Assembly (NCBI RefSeq): GCF_000830885.1
Contig: NZ_CP006951.1
Span: 806,001-870,000, forward strand
Reading direction: 5' to 3'
From: Dehalococcoides mccartyi CG5
GTDB taxonomy: Bacteria > Chloroflexota > Dehalococcoidia > Dehalococcoidales > Dehalococcoidaceae
DNA length: 64,000 bases
The translations under genes were made by a program, and so were the position numbers. Under the pieces are notes generated by a model, which made no database searches, was not told where the DNA came from, and saw only the letters and a program-made list of their open reading frames with translations. The first letter of the stretch is position 1. The number at the start of each line of letters is the position of its first letter. Shown here piece after piece: positions 28,425 through 35,905 of the stretch.

Positions 28425-29105
28425 CTATTCTTTTAAGACTACCACAACTTTTCTGGACTCGCCAAAGCCAACGCTCTGGGTAGTTACTTCTTCGTCTTCA
28501 GCCAAAGCCAGATGAATAATCCGCCGTTCATAGGCAGGCATAGGCTCAAGTGAAAAAGGCATCCGCCGCAGCTTGACCTGTTCGGCAGTTCTCCAAGCCA
28601 AAGTCTGAAGCGAGCTCAAGCGCCTCTGCCGATAACCATTTACGTCAACCACCACCGGCTCAAACCGCCCCAACTGGTGGGAAATCATAAGCCTTACCAC
28701 TTGTTGCAAACTTATCAGGGTTTGACCCTTGCGTCCAATAAGAATGCCCAGGTCTTCGCCTACAATATTCAAAACAGTACTCGGCTGTGACTCCTCATCG
28801 GTAACCATTTTCTCAGGCAGAATATCTACATATGCCTCAATATCCATCTTGTCCAGCAGGGTTTCCAGAATGTTTTGAGCAAGATCACTTGCATCCATCT
28901 GGTTACCCGGTGCTATGTCATCTTCGTATTCAGGTTCAATTAGCCGCAGGCAAACACGGGCATCTTCTCCGCGCAGACCCAGCAAACCATGCCGGCCTTC
29001 AGACAGAACCTCTATCTCAACTTCGTTTCGGCTTACGTTTAGTTGATTTAGACCCAGTTTTATAGCTTCCTCCACTGTCTTGGCGCTCGTCTCGACCTTT
29101 TTCAT
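28425..29105 (-). CDS. jag: Jag (SpoIIIJ-associated) RNA-binding protein
   Basis: A 226-residue protein with the Jag amino-terminal domain (residues 1-50, with KTVEEAIKLGL and GLLGLRGEDA), a KH domain (about 90-165, with GRKGQTLISLQQVV) and an R3H domain (about 170-225, with RRIIHLAL). It binds RNA and is encoded next to yidC in most bacteria. Its first 89 bases overlap the end of yidC in another frame, yet the start is fixed by the conserved amino terminus. Confidence 0.93.
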   Translation of the reverse strand: MKKVETSAKTVEEAIKLGLNQLNVSRNEVEIEVLSEGRHGLLGLRGEDARVCLRLIEPEYEDDIAPGNQMDASDLAQNILETLLDKMDIEAYVDILPEKMVTDEESQPSTVLNIVGEDLGILIGRKGQTLISLQQVVRLMISHQLGRFEPVVVDVNGYRQRRLSSLQTLAWRTAEQVKLRRMPFSLEPMPAYERRIIHLALAEDEEVTTQSVGFGESRKVVVVLKE

Positions 29106-29964
29106 CTATACTACCTTCCATCTGCTTACCTTTGGTCGAAGAATCGGATAACTGACCAGCCGGAGTTGCAGCTTTTTTTTCAGTTTTATATATGCTACCT
29201 GACCGCACCTGGCGGCCACCGCGGAAATAGGATATAACCTTTTCAGCAATAGGCTCAAGCTGACCCCAGCCGGTAATAAAGTATTGCATAATAATACCCA
29301 CTACCGCTGAAACAAACCAGTAGAAAGCCAAACCGCTCGGGAAAGACAAGGAGAAGAAGAAGAACATAAACGGCATCATAAAGCTCAGCATCTGGCTCTG
29401 GGCTGCCTGTTGCTGGTTAATAGCCTTGGGAGTAGACATCTTTTGCTGAACGAACATGCCCAAACCTACCAGCAAAGCCAATACAAAGTCAGAACGGGAA
29501 AGATCCATCCAGAGGAAGTTATTGCTCAAGGGCAAGGTTTCATAAACCACCGGCCAAGAATAAAGGTGATTGGAAAGATTCATAAAGTCTTCCGGGGTAA
29601 CAGCCAACACCCTGACAATAGCCTGATACAAGGCTATCCAGATGGGAAACTGTATAAGCATGGGAACAAGACAACCGGTAGTGGAAACGCCGGATTCTTT
29701 GTAGAGCTTCATTTGCTCTTCGGCCAGTTTCTGGCGGTCATTACCGTGCTTTTTCTTCAGGGCGTCCATATGGACAGTAATTTCCTGCATCTTCTTGGTA
29801 GCAGTAAGTTGTTTACGGTTAAGCGGCCAGAGGGCCAGCCGTATAACAACAGTTAAAACTATAACTGTCAGCCCGAAACTTCCCCATAAATTGTGGGAAA
29901 GCCAGACCATGCCGTTTATCATCGGCGAAAGTATTATTAAATCCCAAATAGCACCAATATCCAA
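29017..29964 (-). CDS. yidC: Membrane protein insertase YidC/Oxa1
   Basis: A 315-residue insertase of the Oxa1/Alb3/YidC family with five membrane segments (the first near residues 10-45, the others between 90 and 235). The cytoplasmic region KKMQEITVHMDALKKKHG and the motif GCLVPMLIQFPIWIALY are conserved. The carboxyl tail is long, basic and low-complexity (Ser, Lys, Gly), and its last 29 codons overlap jag. The start matches the Gram-positive form without a periplasmic domain. It lies in the rpmH-rnpA-yidD-yidC-jag cluster. Confidence 0.94.
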   Translation of the reverse strand: MDIGAIWDLIILSPMINGMVWLSHNLWGSFGLTVIVLTVVIRLALWPLNRKQLTATKKMQEITVHMDALKKKHGNDRQKLAEEQMKLYKESGVSTTGCLVPMLIQFPIWIALYQAIVRVLAVTPEDFMNLSNHLYSWPVVYETLPLSNNFLWMDLSRSDFVLALLVGLGMFVQQKMSTPKAINQQQAAQSQMLSFMMPFMFFFFSLSFPSGLAFYWFVSAVVGIIMQYFITGWGQLEPIAEKVISYFRGGRQVRSGSIYKTEKKAATPAGQLSDSSTKGKQMEGSIDEKGRDERQDSGGSYKTGSKSTKRKPKRS

Positions 29965-29975
29965 CGACTACCTCG

Positions 29976-31091
29976 CTAACTTACTACAAAAGTCCAGATT
30001 ATAGTCCGGCTCTCCGGATTTATAGCATAGACAGTTTCATTTTCCTGGGTATGTATATACACAACTTCACCCGAAACAGTAACCGGCGCAATCACTTTCA
30101 GGGCGAGGTCGGTAACGGCCTTCATCTCAAGTGAATATATATTGATGGAGAAAATCTTGCCCGTTTTGGTGGCCACAATTACATTATCACCCAGCAGGGC
30201 CGGCGAAGAAGCCACACCATCAGTCATATTAATTACTTTAAGCTGAGTGCCGGTCAAGGCGTCCAGAATATATGTATTGCCATCCAGATTGGGGGCGAAT
30301 ACTTTGCCGTCAGCAATAACAGGGCTTGCCCAGAACCAGTTTGGTGAAGCAAAAACCCATTTCTGGCTGCCGTCAGTAAGATCCAGTGCATACATATTGC
30401 GGTCAAAACAGCCCACATAAACAGTGCCGTTATCTACCACAGGGGCGCTTGCAAAGGGGCTCTTGGCTTCAAACGTCCACACGGGGTTACCGGTATTGAT
30501 ATCCAGAGCATATACCTTTTTATCAAAACCGGGCACAATTACCAAATCACCTGAAACAACCGGAGAAGCCCAAATTTTGGCACCTGTCGGGTATTCCCAG
30601 ACCTTTTGTCCGTCAGCCTTGCTCAGGGCATAAACAACGCCATTGGTATCTGCAAAGAAAATTTTGTCTCCGTTGGGAGCAATACCGCTGACAATGGCAG
30701 GCAAGGCATCGGTTACAGGATAAACCCACTTCAGATCACCCTGATCCTGATTGTAAGCATAAATCTTGCCGCCATAGGTAGAAATATAGATGACACCGTC
30801 TGATATTACCGGTGTACCGTATATGCCAACGGTAGTAACGGCACCGGCACAACCGCCGCCACTTGTAGTAGTCTCAAGCGGTACCTGATAACGAGGAGTG
30901 CTGGCATCTTTGTTAAGGGCTATAAGTTTACCGGTCATAGAGCCGAATATAGCGTCATTATCAGAGACAACAACACCAGACCAGCCTAAAGGTTTCTGTC
31001 CAGTACCCATACAACCGCTTAAAACAGCTAAAACGCCAATAAGGCTAAGCAGCAAAATAAGTTTTTTAGATATGCGATTGGTTTTGAACAA
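29976..31091 (-). CDS. PQQ-repeat beta-propeller lipoprotein (BamB-like)
   Basis: A 371-residue exported protein. The signal peptide ends in LAVLSGC, so the Cys near residue 27 is lipidated. The rest is a run of PQQ-type propeller repeats, each with an Ala/Gly-rich blade and Trp at a fixed place (GDLKWVYP, GQKVWEYP, GNPVWTFE, GSQKWVFA, TIIWTFV). There are no calcium/PQQ catalytic residues that I can point to, so it is more like BamB or a scaffold than a dehydrogenase. It sits between yidD and yidC, 12 bases before yidC, so it is transcribed with the insertase genes. A part in handling exported proteins is inference. Confidence 0.85.
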   Translation of the reverse strand: MFKTNRISKKLILLLSLIGVLAVLSGCMGTGQKPLGWSGVVVSDNDAIFGSMTGKLIALNKDASTPRYQVPLETTTSGGGCAGAVTTVGIYGTPVISDGVIYISTYGGKIYAYNQDQGDLKWVYPVTDALPAIVSGIAPNGDKIFFADTNGVVYALSKADGQKVWEYPTGAKIWASPVVSGDLVIVPGFDKKVYALDINTGNPVWTFEAKSPFASAPVVDNGTVYVGCFDRNMYALDLTDGSQKWVFASPNWFWASPVIADGKVFAPNLDGNTYILDALTGTQLKVINMTDGVASSPALLGDNVIVATKTGKIFSINIYSLEMKAVTDLALKVIAPVTVSGEVVYIHTQENETVYAINPESRTIIWTFVVS

Positions 31092-31100
31092 TTTTCCGTC

Positions 31101-31313
31101 CTATTCTGGCACTGGGTCGTAGCCACCCTTGTTCAAAGGGTGACAACGGCTAAGCCGTTTCACACCCAACCAAATTCCCTTAAAAATTCCAAATCTTTCA
31201 ATAGCTTCGTAGGTGTACTGTGAGCAAGTGGGAATAAACCTGCATGAGGAGGGTGCAGTTTTAGAGTAGGTATTTTGGTATAATCTAATCAGTTTTAAAG
31301 CTAGTTTTTTCAT
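31101..31313 (-). CDS. yidD: YidD membrane insertion efficiency factor
   Basis: A 70-residue member of the YidD family, which helps YidC-dependent insertion. The signature [21 protein letters not shown], split by its Cys pair, and the following [11 protein letters not shown] with a third Cys are complete. I start it at ATG 31313 ([12 protein letters not shown]), where the family begins; a longer open frame runs to 31343. The gene overlaps the end of rnpA by 29 bases and has no ribosome binding site of its own, so translation is probably coupled. Confidence 0.92.
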   Translation of the reverse strand: MKKLALKLIRLYQNTYSKTAPSSCRFIPTCSQYTYEAIERFGIFKGIWLGVKRLSRCHPLNKGGYDPVPE

Positions 31314-31647
31314 CTGTTTTTGATAGTATCTGCGCCTTGCCAAGCAAGTGCTTAACTACCCTCTCCATTTCGGCACATTTTACTGTAGCCGCTTTTGCCC
31401 TAGCTATAAATACTATATCCCAGCCCTGTTTCAGACCGGTAGTCCGCAGGCTTTCCCTTAATATTCTCTTTGCCCGGTTACGCTCTACAGCCCCGCCTAC
31501 TTTTTTACTGACTATGAAACCGACACGGCTCAGTTCAAGACTGTTAGGCAACGTCTTCATTATGGCCAGCGGCCCTATATAGGTACCGCCGCGGGCAAGC
31601 ACCTGGGAATATTCTTCCCGTTTGGTTAGCCTGTTAGCCTGTTTCAT
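31285..31647 (-). CDS. rnpA: Ribonuclease P protein component
   Basis: A 120-residue protein subunit of RNase P, which matures tRNA 5' ends. The conserved RNA-binding signature [16 protein letters not shown] is at about residues 53-68. ATG at 31647 ([12 protein letters not shown]) matches the usual start of the family; the frame remains open to 31665. It follows rpmH in the classic rpmH-rnpA-yidD order. No RNase P RNA gene was found in the window. Confidence 0.93.
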   Translation of the reverse strand: MKQANRLTKREEYSQVLARGGTYIGPLAIMKTLPNSLELSRVGFIVSKKVGGAVERNRAKRILRESLRTTGLKQGWDIVFIARAKAATVKCAEMERVVKHLLGKAQILSKTDEKTSFKTD

Positions 31648-31705
31648 TGTAAATAGTGTAACCATACTCCGGATGGATAATCAACCGGAGCACAGCCAAA
31701 ACACT

Positions 31706-31846
31706 CTAGACTACAATCAGTCTCTTGCGGCCTTTAGCCCTGCGGGTACTGAGCACACCACGTCCACCCCGGGTACTCATCCGGGACAGGAAACCATGAA
31801 CCCTCATACGGGGAATACGCTTCGGTTGATATGTCCTCTTAGGCAC
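31706..31846 (-). CDS. rpmH: Ribosomal protein L34
   Basis: A 46-residue basic ribosomal protein. The sequence [14 protein letters not shown] then [19 protein letters not shown] and KGRKRL follows the L34 pattern throughout. Start is GTG, with AAGGAG five bases upstream. It heads the rpmH-rnpA-yidD-(propeller)-yidC-jag cluster. In many bacteria this cluster adjoins dnaA and the replication origin; here rpsR, ssb and rpsF are upstream instead. Confidence 0.95.
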   Translation of the reverse strand: MPKRTYQPKRIPRMRVHGFLSRMSTRGGRGVLSTRRAKGRKRLIVV

Positions 31847-31881
31847 ATTAACTCCTTAAATGGAAAGCAATAATTTACTAT

Positions 31882-32325
31882 TTATGCAGATTCAGCAGGT
31901 TTAGAAGCCTCTGCCGCAGGTTTAACCTCTGCTTTTACTTCGGGTACCGCAACTTCGGCCTTGACTTCTACTTTAGGCTCAATCTTGGCTTCGGCAATTT
32001 TGGGTTCAGGCCTAAGCTCACGAATAGGCGAAAAAGTAGCCACATTGCCTTGGCGGCGAACATGTTCGGATACAAAGGGCATCAAGGCAATAAAACGAGC
32101 CCGCTTAATGGCATTAGCCAAAGCCCTCTGGTGCCGGGCACAGGTTCCGGTGCGGCGGCGGGGTTCTATTTTGCCACGGTCAGATATGTATCTGGCCAGT
32201 TTAGCCGAATCCTTGTAATCAATACGGCTAACCTTTTCAGCGCAGAAAGAACATATCTTGCGCTTCGGGGTATAGCGGCCACGCCCACCCCTGGCTGGTC
32301 TGTTAGGTCTATCCTGGATACTCAC
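31882..32325 (-). CDS. rpsR: Ribosomal protein S18 with long carboxyl-terminal tail
   Basis: A 147-residue S18. Residues 1-100 are the normal protein, with CSFC (26-29) and a third Cys in [25 protein letters not shown]. The last 45 residues are an unusual Lys/Glu/Ala/Val/Pro-rich tail built from imperfect units ([29 protein letters not shown]). Typical S18 has 75-90 residues. Start is GTG with AGGAG nine bases upstream. It is third in the rpsF-ssb-rpsR operon. Confidence 0.94.
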   Translation of the reverse strand: MSIQDRPNRPARGGRGRYTPKRKICSFCAEKVSRIDYKDSAKLARYISDRGKIEPRRRTGTCARHQRALANAIKRARFIALMPFVSEHVRRQGNVATFSPIRELRPEPKIAEAKIEPKVEVKAEVAVPEVKAEVKPAAEASKPAESA

Positions 32326-32359
32326 TCAATCAAACTCCTATCAAGAGATTTAATATTCA

Positions 32360-32767
32360 CTAAAACGGAATGTCTTCCGGTTCTAATTCACCGCCGCCAT
32401 TGTCATCTTCACGGGCATCTATACCAGTGCCCACATTAGCTTTCTCAAGGAAGGTAACCCTTGAAGCAATCACCTCGGTACGGTAATGCTTCAGGTTATC
32501 CTGCCCTTCCCAGCTACGGGTGCGAAGCCGTCCTTCCACATACACCAGCCGTCCTTTGGAAAGGAACTGGTTGCACTGTTCGGCCAGCTTGTTCCAAGCC
32601 ACCACCGTAAACCATTCGGTTTCCTGCTTGCGCTCACCCTCAGGGGTATTATAAACCCAGTTGGTAGCAACTTTAAAGGAGGTAACGGGATGCCCGCTGG
32701 GGGTATACCGCATCTCCGGCTCACCGCCAACATTGCCAATTATCATAACCTTGTTCAAACTCACCAT
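32360..32767 (-). CDS. ssb: Single-stranded DNA-binding protein
   Basis: A 135-residue SSB with the OB fold in residues 1-105 (NKVMIIGNVGGEPEMRYTPSG, WFTVVAWNKLAEQC, KGRLVYVEGRL). The tail is short and ends in acidic GELEPEDIPF, the conserved tip that binds partner proteins. It is transcribed between rpsF and rpsR as in many bacteria. ATG has AGGAG about ten bases upstream. Confidence 0.97.
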   Translation of the reverse strand: MVSLNKVMIIGNVGGEPEMRYTPSGHPVTSFKVATNWVYNTPEGERKQETEWFTVVAWNKLAEQCNQFLSKGRLVYVEGRLRTRSWEGQDNLKHYRTEVIASRVTFLEKANVGTGIDAREDDNGGGELEPEDIPF

Positions 32768-32817
32768 CTCTCGTGTCTCCTCTCTGGCAAAATCCTCTAG
32801 CGGTAATCAGTCAGATA

Positions 32818-33147
32818 TTATTCTTCGTCCATATTAATGGCCATATGCCGAATAACCTGCTCTGAAATGCGCAGGTCAGTGCTTATCTTGCGTATGGAAG
32901 AAGGCTTGGCCTTCATCTTGATAAACACGTAATAACCCTCAACATACCTACCTATAAGGTAGGCCAATTTACGCTTACCCCAGTGGTTTACTTCGGTAAA
33001 GCTGCCTTCTTTTTCAGCTATGGTCTTGCTAATGCCTTCCAGAATGGCCTCAACCTTTTCCTTCGGGGTGTCAGTGGTTAAGATAACCACCAGTTCGTAA
33101 TCACGCAGGTTTTCAACTCTGGATTTAAGTAGTTCGCTTGCGGCCAT
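32818..33147 (-). CDS. rpsF: Ribosomal protein S6
   Basis: A 109-residue S6 that binds S18 on the 30S platform. LRDYELVVILTTD (residues 14-26), HWGKRKLAYLI and GYYVFIKMKA are the family motifs. It has about 13 residues before the usual start, but the ATG at 33147 is well placed behind AGAGAGGAAA. First gene of the rpsF-ssb-rpsR operon. Confidence 0.95.
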   Translation of the reverse strand: MAASELLKSRVENLRDYELVVILTTDTPKEKVEAILEGISKTIAEKEGSFTEVNHWGKRKLAYLIGRYVEGYYVFIKMKAKPSSIRKISTDLRISEQVIRHMAINMDEE

Positions 33148-33309
33148 GTTTTCCTCTCTAAGTTAAAGGCAATATATTCCCTTAAAAAATCTGACGGTCA
33201 TTATAGCATATAGCGAAGAAGCAAACAATATTAGGCAGAATGAACCTGCCTACCCCCAAATCATATTTGACAGATTGCGTCAAATACTCTAAACTGTTTT
33301 CCGCTTCTA

Positions 33310-33386
33310 GGCCCCATGGTGTAGCGGTCTAACATGCCACCCTGTCACGGTGGAGATCGGGGGTTCGAATCCCCCTGGGGTCGCCA
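33310..33386 (+). tRNA. tRNA-Asp (anticodon GTC), CCA encoded
   Basis: Cloverleaf: acceptor GGCCCCA/TGGGGTC, discriminator G, encoded CCA, anticodon stem CCACC/GGTGG with loop CTGTCAC (GTC), T arm GGGGG/CCCCC around TTCGAAT. The gene is alone. Confidence 0.95.
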
Positions 33387-33668
33387 TTGAGCTTCTTTTT
33401 GCTTTCAACTACCAGAGTATACCACATTGCCGGTCAAACTTTCTTTCCTTCTTGTTACAACCGGGATTTGCCCCACTGCCTGAAAAACATTACCTATCCC
33501 TGAGCATTATTTTTACTTTTCTATTACTGCCGCATATTTCAAAAAATGCTTTTCCCGGTGACATATTCAAATATATATACACTGCCTCAATAATAAATTT
33601 GCCGCAAGGCTTTCTTATTAAGCAAAGATAGTTTAGAATATTCCCAGAGTACTCTTAAGGAGCTACCA

Positions 33669-33911
33669 GTGGAAACTGAAAAATTTGAAATTGTGATTAC
33701 CAGCCCTAATGCCAAAGACATAAAAACCATAACCATGGAAGGCACTCTTGATGAAGTCAAGGTCAAAACCGACCATATTGCCAGAGAAAACATCGGCAGC
33801 ATTGTCTCCGCTTTCGCCACCAACGGCTTCAAGTCGGTTTACCAGAAGCACTATCTGTCGGCTATCAAATGCCCTAAGTGCGGGGAGATTATCCCCATAG
33901 AACATCTTTAG
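33669..33911 (+). CDS. Small zinc-finger-like hypothetical protein
   Basis: An 80-residue protein starting with GTG behind AAGGAGC. The first 60 residues look like a small alpha/beta domain; the end has a single CPKCGEIIP knuckle (about residues 68-76) that could bind zinc in a dimer. I do not recognise a family. The gene is followed by a strong bidirectional terminator, so it is a single-gene transcript. Confidence 0.65.
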   Translation: METEKFEIVITSPNAKDIKTITMEGTLDEVKVKTDHIARENIGSIVSAFATNGFKSVYQKHYLSAIKCPKCGEIIPIEHL

Positions 33912-33934
33912 CCCAATAAATGTTTTCAAATAAT

Positions 33935-33967
33935 AAAGCCGCTCACAACTGAAATGTGAGCGGCTTT
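33935..33967. terminator. Bidirectional terminator
   Basis: AAAGCCGCTCACA and TGTGAGCGGCTTT form a 13-base-pair perfect stem with a seven-base loop and T or A runs on both sides. It lies between two convergent genes. Confidence 0.9.
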
Positions 33968-33983
33968 GTGCTTTAGGGTGTAA

Positions 33984-34361
33984 TTATGCTTCCGGTAAAT
34001 AGGCTACCGCCTCTATTTCTACCATTATTTCAGGGAACACCATGCCGGCAATGACCGTGGAACGGGCAGGTTTTGCACCGCTGAAAAATATAGTGTAAAC
34101 ACCGTTCATTTTGGTAAAGTCTTCCTGATTCTTCAAAAATACGGTAGTCTTTACCACATCATCAAAAGAAGCACCTGCCGTCTTAAGAAGATCGGCCATT
34201 TTTTCCAGACAACGTTTGGTCTGAGTCTCAACACTAGCCAAAGGCCGACCGTCTGCGTCAGTGTGGCCTATCTGTCCGGAAATATACAGGTAATCGCCTG
34301 CTTTAACCGCCAGTGAATACGGCCCTTGTGCTCCAGGTGCTGAAAAATACTTCTTGCTCAT
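33984..34361 (-). CDS. RidA/YjgF family enamine/imine deaminase
   Basis: A 125-residue RidA-family protein that hydrolyses reactive enamines/imines formed by pyridoxal-phosphate enzymes. The signature GAKPARSTVIAGMVFPEIMVEIEAVA near the end contains the active-site Arg (about residue 104) and Glu; AGDYLYISGQIG is also typical. Length is normal. It diverges from the coiled-coil gene. Confidence 0.93.
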   Translation of the reverse strand: MSKKYFSAPGAQGPYSLAVKAGDYLYISGQIGHTDADGRPLASVETQTKRCLEKMADLLKTAGASFDDVVKTTVFLKNQEDFTKMNGVYTIFFSGAKPARSTVIAGMVFPEIMVEIEAVAYLPEA

Positions 34362-34491
34362 TTATCATTCTTTCTTCATTATTTATTCGCCAATTGCCTG
34401 CCGTTCAGAACAACATTTTAAAGCGTTGCTATGGCGGATTTTTAATTGTAGAATAACTTGTCTAAAATTACCAAATTATATGAGGTGGAAA

Positions 34492-35817
34492 ATGACCGAA
34501 GAAACCGGCAAATCAGCCAAAGAATCTGCTGAAGAATATTTAAAAGTTACCCGCATAGCCCTTAAACAGGCTGAAGACCAAGCCAAAGCCGCTAAGAAAG
34601 CAGCCGAAGCTGCTGCCAGAGACTCTCAAACGGCCATAGACAAGGCTGATACTACGGCCAAACAGTATCAGGACAGCATGGATAAATATACCGCCCTTTA
34701 TACCCAAAAAGCTGAGGAAGCCAGCCGCCGGTCTGAGGAGATGCTAGCTAAATATACAGACCTGTTTGAAAAAGCTGTAAAACGGGCAGATGACACCAGC
34801 CGCTGGGCTAAGGACAACTGCGAAGCGGCAGTGGGCCAGACTAAGGAAGCCATGCTCCGCATAGAGGACGCCACCCGTTCTGCCAAGCAAGCTGCTCAGG
34901 ACAGCATCCGTACCGCCAAGGAAATGAGTGACGAGTGCATAAGAGCCTCGCGCGATGCTGTTTCCCAATCTGACGAAACCATAGATATGCTGAAAAAGAC
35001 CGCGGATGTTTCCGTAAGGGCTTCTGAATCTGCCCTGCTCAAGATGCAAGAAAACGGCGCCCGCATACGCGAAAATGTAGATACAAATGTTAAAAATTCC
35101 ACTAAAGCTATAGCTGAAATGAACCAGCTCAGCCAGAACTCTTCGGCAGAAATTTCAGAGCTTATAAACAAGCTTCAAAATGAAATCTGCAAAGCGGAAG
35201 CCATGAATGCCCAAATGAAGCATCTGGTAGATTCTTCCAATGCCCACCTTAAAGAAACTGTATCCAGGGTTGAAGAAGTCCAGCAGAATACAGTACAGGC
35301 AGTGAAACAGATACAGGAAACCTCCCACAAGGCTGCTGATGATGCCAAGGCTGCTTCCGCCAAAGCTGTTGAGGCCAGCCGTAAAGCCGCTCAGGAAGTA
35401 TCTCAGACTTGGGTCGGGGTATTTAAAGAACTTATCAGCAGTGTAGATACCTCAAAACAGATTATAGCCGCTGTTACCAAACAGACCGCTGAAAAACTGG
35501 AAGCTGCGGCAAGTGAACCGCCTGTCACCCGCCCGGCAATCTCGCCCCGCCCTGCCCACCAGCCGCAGGTCGTAACGCCTGAAGCTATTCAAGCAGACGC
35601 AGCGGCAGATAATACTCAGGAAGAGACCGAAGCAGTTTCCGAAGAAAATCCCTATTACTCCGAGCCTGAAGAAAAGAACAACAGGGTAGACTTCCCTGCC
35701 AAAGAGGTAAATGAAGTTACCCAAAACCGTCTGGAGTATCTGGCTAAAATGTATGCCGCTAATAAAGCCAGACGTCAGAATGAACCCGGTGCCAAAGAAA
35801 CTGACGAGGACGAATAA
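34492..35817 (+). CDS. Long alanine-rich coiled-coil protein
   Basis: A 441-residue protein. ATG 34492 is preceded by GAGGTGG; the frame stays open upstream to 34354, but without signal. Residues 10-345 form one nearly continuous Ala/Lys/Glu/Ser-rich helix with regular hydrophobic spacing (units such as KAAKKAAEAAARDS, EEMLAKYTDLFEKAVKRA, SAKAVEASRKAAQEV). The carboxyl part is Pro/Glu-rich and disordered, ending with a short conserved-looking helix (TQNRLEYLAKMYAANKARR). No membrane segment or signal peptide. It should be a cytoplasmic rod. It is convergent with a tubulin-family GTPase gene. Structural role is inference. Confidence 0.8.
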   Translation: MTEETGKSAKESAEEYLKVTRIALKQAEDQAKAAKKAAEAAARDSQTAIDKADTTAKQYQDSMDKYTALYTQKAEEASRRSEEMLAKYTDLFEKAVKRADDTSRWAKDNCEAAVGQTKEAMLRIEDATRSAKQAAQDSIRTAKEMSDECIRASRDAVSQSDETIDMLKKTADVSVRASESALLKMQENGARIRENVDTNVKNSTKAIAEMNQLSQNSSAEISELINKLQNEICKAEAMNAQMKHLVDSSNAHLKETVSRVEEVQQNTVQAVKQIQETSHKAADDAKAASAKAVEASRKAAQEVSQTWVGVFKELISSVDTSKQIIAAVTKQTAEKLEAAASEPPVTRPAISPRPAHQPQVVTPEAIQADAAADNTQEETEAVSEENPYYSEPEEKNNRVDFPAKEVNEVTQNRLEYLAKMYAANKARRQNEPGAKETDEDE

Positions 35818-35848
35818 TAATAGCCCCGTAAAATAAAGCTAAATGCCA

Positions 35849-35880
35849 AGAGCCGCACCACAAGGTACGGCTCTTTTTTA
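35849..35880 (+). terminator. Terminator after the coiled-coil gene
   Basis: AGAGCCG and CGGCTCT form a seven-base-pair stem around a 12-base loop, followed by TTTTTT. Confidence 0.8.
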
Positions 35881-35905
35881 TCAGTTATAAATAACAGCCC
35901 GCTTA

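Noticed and set aside
31706-33147. Replication origin near rpmH-rnpA
   Set aside because: No dnaA gene, no cluster of DnaA boxes and no AT-rich unwinding region were seen; the neighbours are ribosomal protein genes.
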